Source: Xylogone sp. PMI_703
Taxonomy: Eukaryota; Ascomycota; Leotiomycetes
DNA: 64,000 nt
Direction of reading: 5' to 3'
Assembly: GCA_021399445.1 (NCBI GenBank)
Contig: JAJTUQ010000001.1
Coordinates: 6,324,001-6,388,000 of the forward strand
Positions 43,973 to 54,641 of this stretch are shown piece by piece. Made by a program: the position numbers and the translations under genes. The notes under the pieces are model-generated. The model saw only the letters and a list, made by a program, of their open reading frames with translations, was not told where the DNA came from and searched no databases. The number at the start of each line of letters is the position of its first letter. Positions within the stretch are counted from its first letter, which is position 1.

Positions 43973-45856
43973 ATGTTGATCACGAGGAGAGGGCTAGCTG
44001 TAGCTGCTGCCCTGCTACCTGTAGCTTCACCCTTCTTTATCTGGGATCCGCCATCAATATGTGAAGGGGACCGTACATGTCATCCGTCAAAGCCAGCAAT
44101 TGGGAGTGACATACACGCTCGCTCGAACGGAGACGCTTCCTTAACTGTACCTATAGTACAGAAACTTCCGGCCGTAAGATCCATTTCTGCATACTGCGTT
44201 CCATGCTTTCTAACATCTGCTTTTAGGGTGCAACGCTGCTTCATGAGGTCCACGAATCAAAGGTCCGTAACACGGCTAGCCGGCTGAGGAAGAAATACAT
44301 GAACCGTCCGACCAGAACACAGGTTGATGCCCCAGAGGAGAGAGATATGTCAAAGAGAGCAAACACCTACTCAATTCAGACTGCTGCTACACCTAGCCAA
44401 ACCCACAGTGCTGGAATCAACCAAGATGGTACGGATTACTCGTACTTTGCTCAGGTGCTTATAGGATCTAAAAGTACTCCCATGTACATGCTCCTAGACA
44501 CTGGTGCCAGTTCAACCTGGGTAATGGGAGATGCCTGCACTTCAGAACCGTGCACGAAGCACAATACTTTTGGACCAGCAGAGTCAACTACATACAACGT
44601 CACTGGAGATACGTTCAGTATTACATACGGTTCAGGAACGGTCGCGGGAGATGTTGCCACAGATAGTCTCTCTATCGCAGGGCTAAATGTTTCAATGCCA
44701 TTTGGTATTGCTAATACCACGTCCGATGATTTCAACTCGTTCCCTATGGATGGAATCCTGGGTCTAGCACAAACCAAAGGGTCGACACCAAACTTCCTAG
44801 AGACTCTCACCGCGGCAAAATTGCTTCAATCAAATATCTTCGGTATCAGTATCAACCGCGCTTCTGATGGGCCAAATAACGGTGAAATCAACTTTGGTGC
44901 TGTTGATTCATCTAGATTCCAAGGAAGCATTGGCTACATCCCCGTAGCCGACTCATCGGACGGTGAATGGGCTATCCCGCTGGATAGTGCTGGGTTTGGT
45001 GATAAGCAAGCCGATATTGGTGATCAGTTGGCATATATCGATACGGGAACGTCCTATATCTTTGCACCTCCAGAAGATGCCATTGCCTTCCATGCTGTTG
45101 TACCTGGATCCCAGAGTTCGGACAATGTCACATTCCTTGTGCCATGTAAGACTACGACGCCAGCTACGGTCACCTTTGGAGGAGTGTCCTATGATATTGA
45201 TCCTATCGACTGGGTTGGATTCAAATCCAAAGACCCTAGTATGTGCACGAGTAATATCTATGGGCATTCTGTTGTTGCGGATGGGGGTTGGTTATTAGGT
45301 GATACCTTCCTTAAGAATGTATATGCCGTCTTTGATGTCGATGAGAATCGTATTGGTCAGTTCCATTAATTACCTTTAGTGTTTTAATCCCTGTGCTAAC
45401 GCCTCTTTAGGATTCGCCCAGAAGAAATCATCCGGTACGGCCGTGACTTCGACATCCTCAACTGGTGGGACAACTACTTCTCCTCTACCTTCATCTAGCC
45501 AGGGCTCTATTTCTTCCGTTTCCTCCGTTTCTTCCGTGCCTCCAGATGATGTTTCCCCCACAAGTTCTAACACAAAGGTGACAGCAGTATCTTCTAATAC
45601 TCCATCTGGTTCTCAGGCCTCGGACCCTGAAAGTTCAGCCGCATCTACAACACCTTCACCATCTGCTCCCACTAGCTTACCAGAAGGTCTCAATGGTCAC
45701 CAATCTTCTGGCACTTCTGGGTCCCCTCTTACAGATACCACCAGTACTCCATCTTCTACACCAGACAAATCAAGCGCCGTCCGACCAAGCGTTAGTGCTA
45801 CGTTACTCTCTACCATTTTCTTGAGCGCCTTAAGCCTCTCTGTACTTCTGTCTTGA
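43973..45856 (+). CDS. Pepsin-type aspartic protease, GPI-anchored (yapsin-like)
   Basis: A surface A1-family protease. Exons 43973-44173, 44227-45355 and 45411-45856 give 591 residues; introns are 53 nt (GTAAGA...TTTTAG) and 55 nt (GTCAGT, an unusual donor, ...TTTAG). A signal peptide (LAVAAALLPVASPFF) is followed by a propeptide of about 100 residues with a basic run (RLRKKYM; EERDMSKRANTY) suited to processing. The two active-site motifs are LLDTGASSTWV (Asp near residue 158) and YIDTGTSYIFAPP (Asp near 339); both Asp are present. SYGSG-type flap wording appears as ITYGSGTVAGD. After the second intron a 140-residue Ser/Thr/Pro-rich tail ends in a hydrophobic stretch (VSATLLSTIFLSALSLSVLLS), indicating a GPI anchor. 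Without the second intron the protein would stop at QFH and lose the anchor. Confidence 0.92.
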
Positions 45857-46526
45857 TTTGTGCTATTCTCCACAAATCGACTCCATTCTCACCGACACCG
45901 CCTCCGGTTCTCCTGGTCATTCCTGGAAGTTTTACTTCCGCCTCTTGCCTCCTGTTCTCTTGGTTGTAGACACCACTACTGCCTAGCCTACTTCTGAAAG
46001 TTGGAAGGCTACCGAGGCTTTCATCCCATCCACATCACTGATCCCATGTCATGGCTATTCAGCCAGCTCTCTCACACATCCTTGTATTATATTTGTAATT
46101 ATAGACCTTTTGTCGGTAGCATTAGCATTAGCATTGCTTTGCATAGGTGCTGAATCGGGCATATTTTCGGTAGCAAACTGGTTATGGTCCGCATTCCCAT
46201 TTCACGGACATTATAGGCTCAATAGAGAAGAAGCCTATTACTTGATAGTAAACTCCTACGGGTCAGGCGGAATAAAATAATGACCCAAACTTTTTACTGT
46301 GTCTTTGTGGATGTAAATCTTATGTGAAATTGTACAATATTCAATGCTCTTAGAATGATCACCACTTGAAGTCTCCTTTTTAGACTATAGGCGCCTACGC
46401 CCCTTATCAGCAGCTATCAAACAGCCTACAGCCGCCTGTAAGCGAGGCTGTGAGCAGATGACGACCACTCATCCTTATGAACACCACCATCTACCCCAAA
46501 CCCCATAATGCTCCCACGATAACAGC
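45857..46526. other. Intergenic, no gene seen
   Basis: 670 bp: the protease 3' UTR (AT-rich, with a TAGCATTAGCATTAGCATT micro-repeat near 46117) and the promoter of the amino acid transporter gene. Confidence 0.45.
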
Positions 46527-48390
46527 ATGGCCAAGGCCAAAATAACCAGCAACAGTAGCCGTGGGGAAGGCACCAATTCTCGCGCTCATGACCCAGACAA
46601 CGGAGAAGGCCGCGGTCTCCTATCCGCTACAAATGCAGACATCTCAGACGACGAGGACGAGGACATCGTCGTCCACCCAGGAGGAGCAACCGACGAGCCG
46701 GAATCCCAGGAAGCACCATTAATACCACGAACACCCAGCCGCGTGAGATTCGACCTCCCTCCCGAAGACAGCGACGCAAGCAGAAGAAGCTCCAGGGACC
46801 TCAATGGCAGCGCGAACGAAGCTCCTCCACCACCATACACATCCACTCCTTCCTCACCACCACTCTCCGGCCGCCGCGCTCCTAGACCTCCTCACATCCA
46901 AGCCCCGCTCCTCACAGACATCGAGGCCCCCTCCGTAACGCTCTCGGAGACGCCCTGGGGCGGCGACATCGAGGAATGGGCGGAAGCAGAGCGCCAGCGG
47001 CCGAAATCCGGGCTGCGCTCCGCGTTCATGAACATGGCGAACTCGATCATCGGCGCGGGCATCATCGGGCAGCCGTATGCGCTGCGGCAGGCGGGGCTGC
47101 TCACGGGGGTGATCCTGCTGGTGGTCCTGACCGTCACGGTGGACTGGACGATTCGGCTGATTGTGATCAATTCGAAGCTGTCGGGGAGCCATTCGTTCCA
47201 GGGCACGGTGGAGCATTGCTTTGGGAAGACGGGGCTGATTGCCATATCGATTGCGCAGTGGGCGTTTGCGTTTGGGGGCATGGTGGCGTTTGGGGTGATT
47301 ATTGGGGATAGTATTCCGCATGTCTTAACGGCGCTGTGGCCGGGATTGCCTGATGTGCCCGTAATTGGGTTGCTGGCTAGTCGGAGGGCGGTGATTGTGG
47401 TTTTTGTGTTGGGGATTAGTTATCCTTTGAGTTTGTATAGGGATATTGCGAAGGTGAGTTTTTTTGGTTGTTATTACCTTTGCTTTCCTCTCGTGTACGG
47501 ATATTTTGAGGAAAGGGGGGGGGGGGTGTATCTGAGAAGAGATCTTGCTAATTGAACTTGCGAACAGTTGGCCAAAGCTAGCACATTAGCATTGATAAGT
47601 ATGATGGTTATTCTGATTGCGGTCGTTACGCAAGGCTTCCTGGTTCCGTCAGATCTGAGAGGGAGTTTCAGCACTCCTTTGTTGACAATCAATGATGGAG
47701 TCTTCCAAGCCATTGGTGTCATATCATTTGGTACGTTCCCCTCAGCAGCCCCTCTTAGAGCTAAAGCTAACATATATCCTCAACCAAGCCTTTGTATGTC
47801 ACCACAATTCACTTCTGATTTATGGATCCCTCGAGAAGCCAACAATTGACCGCTTTGCCCGCGTAACCCATATGAGCACTACTATCTCCATGATCGCCTG
47901 TCTATTGATGGCTCTTGCCGGCTTCCTAACATTCGGATCCTACACGCAAGGAAACATCTTGAACAATTTCCCAAGCGACAACACCATGGTCAACATTGCT
48001 CGTCTATGTTTCGGCCTCAACATGCTTACCACTTTACCCCTGGAAGCATTCGTCTGTCGAGAGGTGATGCTTAACTACTACTTCCCCGGCGAACCGTTCA
48101 ATATGAATCTTCATCTTATTTTCAGCACGAGTCTGGTGGTCAGTGCTATGACACTTAGTCTTCTGACTTGTGACCTCGGTGCCGTGTTTGAACTTGTCGG
48201 CGCAACGAGTGCTTGTGCGTTGGCTTATATCTTACCGCCGCTCTGCTATATTAAGCTGAGCAGCAGGAGCTGGAAGACTATCCCAGCAGTGGCTTGCGTA
48301 GGATTTGGACTTCTGGTTATGGGGATTAGCCTTGTACAGGCAGCGGCGAAGATCATGCGTAATGAGGGCGGGGTCACACAGTGTTCATGA
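46527..48390 (+). CDS. AAAP-family amino acid transporter, AVT-type (vacuolar)
   Basis: The family moves neutral amino acids across the vacuolar membrane (yeast Avt proteins; animal SLC38). Exons 46527-47453, 47568-47730 and 47789-48390 give 563 residues; introns are 114 and 58 nt. The first 160 residues are a disordered acidic/Ser/Pro cytosolic tail. The transporter core opens with the family motif SAFMNMANSIIGAGIIGQPYALRQAG, then FGKTGLIAISIAQWAFAFGGM, and YPLSLYRDIAK, which ends exon 1. FVCHHNSLLIYGSLEKPTIDRF follows, the highly conserved CHH/YxSL region of AVT5-7-type proteins. About eleven membrane spans are present. Exon 1 is markedly G/C-rich in its second half and therefore shows long antisense shadows. 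Confidence 0.92.
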
Positions 48391-48570
48391 TAGAAGTATT
48401 ATTATTAGTTGTATTTTTTAGACCCGGTTAGGTTATCATCGCATTAGCTATGGGCAAAAGAGGAACTTTGTTATGGTTTAGACAGACATAACGTGGATAA
48501 AGGGAGCGAATGGGATTGTAATGCTAGCATGAAAGAATTCACTGCTGTTAAGGAGCTACGGGCTGTACGC

Positions 48571-49332
48571 TCACTGATCCATATCCACATCCTTCGTGTC
48601 CTCGACCTTCACAGCCTGTTTACCCTTCTTACCCTTCTGAATATTCTTCCTAGCAATTTCCAGGGACGTCTCCTCCGCCTTCGAATACTTCTTTGTCCTA
48701 GCTTTTTCCTCTGCCGATTCCCTCTCGAGTTTGCGCTTTTGACGCTTACTCATGTTCTTTCGGCCATGAGAGTAGCGGGGGCTCCCACAAACATAGTCGT
48801 ACTCCTTCACTTCTCCTTCATCATCATCGTCATTATCATCCAGAGCAGTGCTATGTCCTTTGTTCTGATCTCCGAGACTGGTATCGTTCCGGTCCACACT
48901 AACTTTCTTAGAACGGGCACGGAATCTGGGTAAAAGCAAGATGAATTCACCGGTTAGCGTATTTGTCTTCTCACATAGAATCTATCCAATCCCAATAACA
49001 ACGGATGAAAACCCAAATCAAGAAAGATATAGAAAAGCATCTGAAGTATAAAAAAATGAGACAATATTGACCTACCTTTCCCAAGCTTCATCCCTCTCTT
49101 CTTGACCCTCAAAAGTCCACTCAGTCCTTCCCCTAACACCCATCCTGCAGATCGTGTTCCAGCGCTCACAGTCACACTGGTCATTAGGAATCTCTATAGC
49201 TTCCTTAGAATATGCGGGACATGCAGAGTTGTCTAGTTGACGAAAAGTGTGAGCGATATGTGCACGACATATCGTGATCTTCGTGCTGTGATGGATGCAG
49301 TTTGTGTAGGCAATGAAGGTTGTGTGACACAT
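48571..49332 (-). CDS. Small Cys/His-containing protein with basic tail, unrecognised
   Basis: Two exons, complement(48571-48925, 49076-49332), encode 203 residues; the intron is 48926-49075 (150 nt, GTAGGT...CCCAG), split within an Arg codon. Residues 1-75 contain many Cys and His (CHTTFIAYTNCIHH, TICRAHIAHTF, SACPAY, NDQCDCERWNTICR), which could form a small metal-binding or disulfide-linked unit. No signal peptide is seen. The second exon is charged: an acidic patch (LDDNDDDDEGEVKEYDYVCG), then a Lys/Arg-rich helix (MSKRQKRKLERESAEEKARTKKYSKAEETS), nuclear-looking. I do not recognise the family. Confidence 0.6.
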
Positions 49333-50622
49333 TGGATCTCTCCCTTTACCGCTCTAAAAGCAGGCATCAAATATAGTCTTTGGGTGGCTACGCTTGTGTG
49401 TTTATGTTCCTTTCTTTATAGAGGTGAAGGATTCTGAGATATGTGGGAAGACTGGCGGCGGTTCAGGAGGACATCGAGAATCTATCCTCAACGCAGAGTA
49501 GCTTTAACAGCTAAGGAGCTAGAGCTGAGTTATAAGAGTGTGTAGAGAGATAAAGGAATAAATATCTTCAGTCAACAATATAGAAACCGGTCTTTCTATA
49601 GTTCAAAAAATTGATACTTCACATCTCCATGCACAGTAGTTACCATATCTACTCGCCATGACAACCATCTTCTCGGCGCATAAAGTCTAGATAGGATAAA
49701 AGACTTAACAAGTGCTCGGCGGTGGTTCTTAAATGAAGAACCACTTGCTCTTTCTCTCTTCTAGATTCATAGAAGTCTAAACACTTGCCTTGTGCCTAGA
49801 AGCATATGCATCACAAAGGAGAAGGTTTATTTACTCAACTTTCAACTCCGGACAGAGAGCTTTAAGAACGTCGTTAGAACCCCGTGTGCATAGCTAACGC
49901 TAGATAGTCAAAAGAAGCAAAAAGCATAAAGTGCATTAATAATAGAAGATTATGGATAAATGAGAGGATCTCTTCTCAGGAAGTCCATGATCAGGGTGCA
50001 ACTGAGGCGCCCGGCTTGAGTGTTGGGCCTCATACATTTAAGCAAATATCCCAGTTCCCCTAGGATCTGGGAAGCACATTGATCACTGCACAGATAGAAT
50101 CTCAACATCTCTTTACTGGACCACGCCTATTCCTATTACAACCTACAAAAAAAAGGTGTCCAACGCAGCCCCAACATCAACCCAAAACACAACCATGAGA
50201 CAAGAATAGTGTGCATGCGGTAGATACACAACCTTCATTCCAAATACAACACTCTTGAACGCACTAGAGGAAAGAGACCGCAAACAGACCGCAGGAAAAG
50301 CACACAGAGACTAAACAAAGGGAGGAAATAGTAGCACAATGAGAGCAGCCTCCATGCTAAGATATTTGTTGTCCGAATCAGAGAAGAAGAGGGGTTCCGT
50401 TGCTATTGATCGACGATTTCACCAGTATTTGTGGAGGCTCGACGAGGTATCAGAGATGACAGTTTAACCGAAGGAATGGGGCAAGTTTGCACATTTGTTT
50501 CTCCAAGGCAGGCAAAGCTCGTCCGCACCTATGCATGCTATCATCAAAACAAAAGCTAATTCGGAGTAGCATGGAAAGCCGTTCGCATTAGGAAAGCAGA
50601 CAGAGCCGAAACAGGTACGAAT
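49333..50622. other. Intergenic, no gene seen
   Basis: 1.3 kb of AT-rich DNA between two minus-strand genes: the promoter of the small Cys/His protein gene and the long RHO1 3' flank. No coding frame is supported. Confidence 0.5.
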
Positions 50623-51679
50623 CTACAACACGATGCACTTCTTCTTCTCCTTCTTCTTGGTCAAGAGGGCAGCACGGGTTGCGTGCTCAAACACCTCACG
50701 GACACCCTCGTTGGTCTTTGCTGAGCACTCCAAGTACTTGTGGGCACCGATCTTCTTCCTGACTTCCTCACCCTAAAACGCGACGAAACTGGTTAGCCTG
50801 GAAACGAACTTTGATATGGCATATATCCCTATGTCTACTTCGCTCCCTTTTGTGCATCCCTAGGGGGTGAACTATTGGTGCGCGCGACAATAATGTGACT
50901 CTTTTCTTACCTGCTCGGGGGTGACGGGCTTCTGGCTGGTCTTATGGAGTTCCTCAATGGTCTTCTGGTCATAACGGAGATCCTTCTTGCAACCAACGAG
51001 GATGATTGGAAGACCAGAGCAGAAGTGAAGGACTTCGGAAATCCACTACAGATGGAGCACGTGTCAGCTAGTTTCCTTATCGCCAGCGCCGCTTCGGCGG
51101 GGAATTGAAAGGCACTGTACCTTCTCCTGAACGTTATCAAGGGAATCGGGCGAGTCGACAGCGAAGCAGATCAGGATGACGTGGGAATCTGGGTAGGAAA
51201 GAGGTCGGAGACGATCGTAATCTTCTTGACCTGCCGTATCCCATAAGGCTAGCTCGACATGCTTTCCATCGACCTCGACGTCGGCAACATAGTTCTCAAA
51301 GACGGTTGGGACATAGACCTATGGTGCAGCAGGTTAGTCGGAGCAGCTGATGGGAGGTGAATCTGTATAAAACTGTATGTGTGCAGAGGGTGAAAGGGCT
51401 CCTGGTTGGCACGCGAGGTTGTCGGGGGGTTCAAAGGGCGACGAAAGACTCGAGGTTTCGGATTGCCCGTAAACAGATGGAGAGTAGATTCTTACCTCTG
51501 GGAATGTTCCCTTGGAGAAGACGCTGGAGAGATATTAGCTCAGGCAACTCTCATTCAAGTTTGATGTGGTAGGCCGGATGGTGATGATGAGGAAGGGGGA
51601 AAGGGACTCACATCAACAAGCAGGTCTTTCCACAGGCACCATCGCCTACAATAACGAGCTTTCGACGGATTTCCGCCAT
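50623..51679 (-). CDS. RHO1: Rho1 GTPase
   Basis: Rho1 is the essential GTPase that activates glucan synthase, Pkc1 and actin organisation at growth sites. Five exons, complement(50623-50772, 50911-51045, 51121-51318, 51496-51523, 51612-51679), give 192 residues. The G motifs are all intact: [12 protein letters not shown] (P-loop), YVPTVFENY (switch I/effector), [17 protein letters not shown] (switch II) and GCKKDL plus CSAKT for base binding. The C-terminus is a polybasic stretch followed by a CAAX box (CIVL) for geranylgeranylation. The second exon is only 28 nt. The 50911 border was set by reading frame, because the printed line there seemed to hold 58 bases. Confidence 0.97.
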
Positions 51680-53227
51680 CTTTACGATTGAAGGAGTGAA
51701 GAGTAGGAGATAATAAGTGGTGGTCTAAAAGAGGTGGTGAAAGCAGAGCTCGGATGCAGAGAAGGATGGAAAATTGTCTGTTGGACGACAAAGATGATGT
51801 TGCGAGGTTCAAGTTGGTTGCTGTTGCCATCCAAATCAAACGCGGCTAGGACACAGGCGGACTCAGGGGTGCCTGATAAGGCGCCCAGGCGTATTCACGG
51901 GCTTAGTGACCGTGCATGCTCCCCCCCCAGCGCCTCATCATCGGATCTAGCGGTATGAATTATTTGACGGCAATTACGAGAAAGAGCTCTATGTGCTCAT
52001 ATTCCACCATATTATTAAAGTTCTCTGCATATTGTTGCTATTGATGTTATTGATCTTTTGTTCTCGATCAACTGGGCCTGTCTGCGAAGCACCTGCGTTC
52101 TACTGCCCTTTTGCTGCTTCTGCTGCAGCACGACACGGCTGCACTCTGCCTCTATCAACCACGGCTCACCACTACAATGGGTACTGCACATGTACTGTGC
52201 TGCACGACAGCTACAATAATACCACCAGGTACTGGCGCAGCACTGTATGACGAACGATTACCCGCGGGTCTACCTCCGTACACGGCTCAGATGCTCCAAC
52301 TCCGCTCTGGATGCCTGGCTGTCGCCTCTGGAGACCGCCGATTGAGAGGTAAGAATGTGAGATGCGAGTGGGAAAAGGGGGCAGTTGCCGCAGTATATTC
52401 CCCATACAGGCCAAGTACAGTACTGTAGCTACGGTACGTTACGGTACACACGTCCGTATCTCGAGAAGCGTGACCATGCCGGCCTGATCTGCTCGGCTTC
52501 CGCTCGTCATTCTTGTCGGCTCTTTTCGCGCTGTGTCATACTGAATCCTGTCCTATGGAGAGTGCAGGCCTTGCACAGCTGAACATCCGTCTCCGTTCTT
52601 GATCTTAGTCGCTGGGAGGACCCAATAATGGAGTTACGGGGAGAGTCGTAGCGGTGACGAAGCCCTGCCCACTGGCAACCAGGACCCAAGAAGCCCCATG
52701 AAGGCGCAGCTTCCCGCGGTGAGCGAGGCGAACTCCAGACGCCTTCCAGGCTACAACCAGGTCGCTGGCTCTCTCTGGATCTCTCCGGATGACTTGAGAT
52801 GACTTGATGGCTTGATGACCTTTGATGAATGATGACTGCCGCTGCGCGCTCAATAATGCTACACACAATTCGGCAACCTGGAACGTTTCAACAGGCAGTA
52901 GTGACGCGTTCAGGCCGTTTATTATCTTCTGCATAATGAGCTGCTTGCCTGCTTTGCTTATCTCGAACTCTTCACGTCACGTACCAGCACATCACTGGCA
53001 CAATATCCTGATGCCGAGGAGCTCGCCCCCTGAACTGCCTACGCTCAAGCGACCAGCAGCACAGCGGTTGATTCTGCGTCAGGGTCGGTTCTGGTCGCGA
53101 GTCACGTGACTCAAAAGACGCATGGACCACGAAAAATGATGGCCGGTTCACAGACAGCAAGCAGCTCTCGAAAAAAAGTTACAATTGCACCACATTCCTT
53201 CTCAGCCAGTCCACCAACGCGGCAGGC
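51680..53227. promoter_or_regulatory. Divergent 1.5-kb upstream region RHO1 / MRPL40
   Basis: No gene is supported; the frames are short and overlap on both strands. The part near 51680-51760 should hold the RHO1 5' UTR. A perfect 12-bp palindrome TACAGTACTGTA lies at 52416-52427, in a stretch rich in GTAC words. Confidence 0.45.
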
Positions 53228-54396
53228 ATGCAGAAGGTCATCCGGAGGACACTTCTAGCGGAGAAGCAGGCGGCACGGCGGTTGGCCAGGAAGAAGGATG
53301 CAGAACACCGGGATTGGCTCAAGTCCCGCTGGGAGCAACAGATTTATGCCGACAGAGAGACCTCAAAGATGATCAAGCAGGCAAGACTCAATCGCCGGGA
53401 GGATTGGGAGATGGGGCCGTTGGCACCGAAGAGGGATGTTGGAGATGCAAAAGAGACATATGGCTCAATCAATTCACAACTGATGCGAGGCGTTGAGCTG
53501 ACCAAGGAAGAAATGGACGAGGTTCTCAAGCCTGTTGGTGGGCGGTACGTGAATATTGTTCCAAACGACAGAGTCGTTCTTCTAGAAGGTCGAGATAAGG
53601 GCAAGATTGGCAAAGTCTTATCCACTGACCCAAAGAGGAACGAGTGCACGGTAGAAGGTTGCAATCTGGTAAGCAACGCATATTTCACAACTTCCACAGT
53701 TTCAATTGTCTCACAGCATTATACTTATTTTCTTTCCCTTTCTAGGTTGACGTGGCAGTCCCTCAATGGATGCTTGATGCAGATGATAGCGACAGGCGTC
53801 CCATCCGTTCTCTCCCCAAACCTGTGCCCCTCACCTCCGTCCGTCTCGTGTACCCCCTCACCAATCCCGAAACAGGCGAAACCCGAGACGTCATCATCAA
53901 GAAGTTAGTGAACAGTAGGGTTTGGCATGATAGACATTCCGGTACAACAAAATGGTCTCGTATAGTCCCAGGCCTCGACATTGTTATACCATGGCCGAAG
54001 AAGGAGCCAAAGCAATACAAAGACAACGATTGTGATACATTGCGATTAGATGTAGAAGTCAGGTCCTTTGTGCCAACGTTATTACGGCCGCCGATGCCAG
54101 AAAGTGTGATTGACGAGCTCAGAAATAAATATTCCATATTCAGGACGAGACATGACCCCGAGTATATCGAGAAGAAGATGGCTGAGGATCAAGAGAACGA
54201 GGCTAAGAAGAAGCTTGCTGAGGAGATGCGATCCCCATTGAAAGAACTCAATAGGAAAGAAAGGAAGCTGAGAAAGGCAAAGGGCAAGGGCGAGCTGACA
54301 AGTGACATGTTGGCCAAAATTGGAGAGGTTATTGCTAGGAAGAGAGAATCTGCATTGGAGGCAGCTGGCGTTTCGAAGGTCGAGGCGACTGTATAA
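53228..54396 (+). CDS. MRPL40: Mitochondrial large-subunit ribosomal protein uL24m
   Basis: uL24m (yeast Mrpl40) sits near the exit tunnel of the mitochondrial large subunit. Exons 53228-53668 and 53746-54396 give 363 residues; the intron is 53669-53745 (77 nt). The N-terminus is basic (MQKVIRRTLLAEKQAARRLARK), fitting a mitochondrial presequence. The KOW motif is clear near residues 118-135 (NDRVVLLEGRDKGKIGKVL), and the family block VPQWMLDADDSDRRPIRSLPKPVPLTSVRLVYPL follows after splicing. The C-terminus is a charged helical extension. The start at 53228 is the first ATG of the frame. Convergent with ELP1, 245 bp between stops. Confidence 0.93.
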
Positions 54397-54641
54397 AAAA
54401 AGGGAAATAGGAAATGTGGGATATGACTCTTGTATATTACGTGACTCCGATTTTGTATTCTTTAGTCTACCCTGGAGGTGCATTATTTAGGCGTTGCATC
54501 TCTGGCATAAAAGAGAGAAACGCCGGGTTACACCAATCTGCAAATAGAACCAAGGGGAAAGGGGGCACACATCCATGTTCTATATGTGTACAATGGACAT
54601 GAATCTCCCAGCTTTTTTTATGTTGCCTATTCCTATCTTTT

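Noticed and set aside
46854..47321. Long minus-strand frame opposite the amino acid transporter
   Set aside because: It is a shadow produced by G/C-rich codon bias in exon 1 and is Arg/Pro-rich with no motif.
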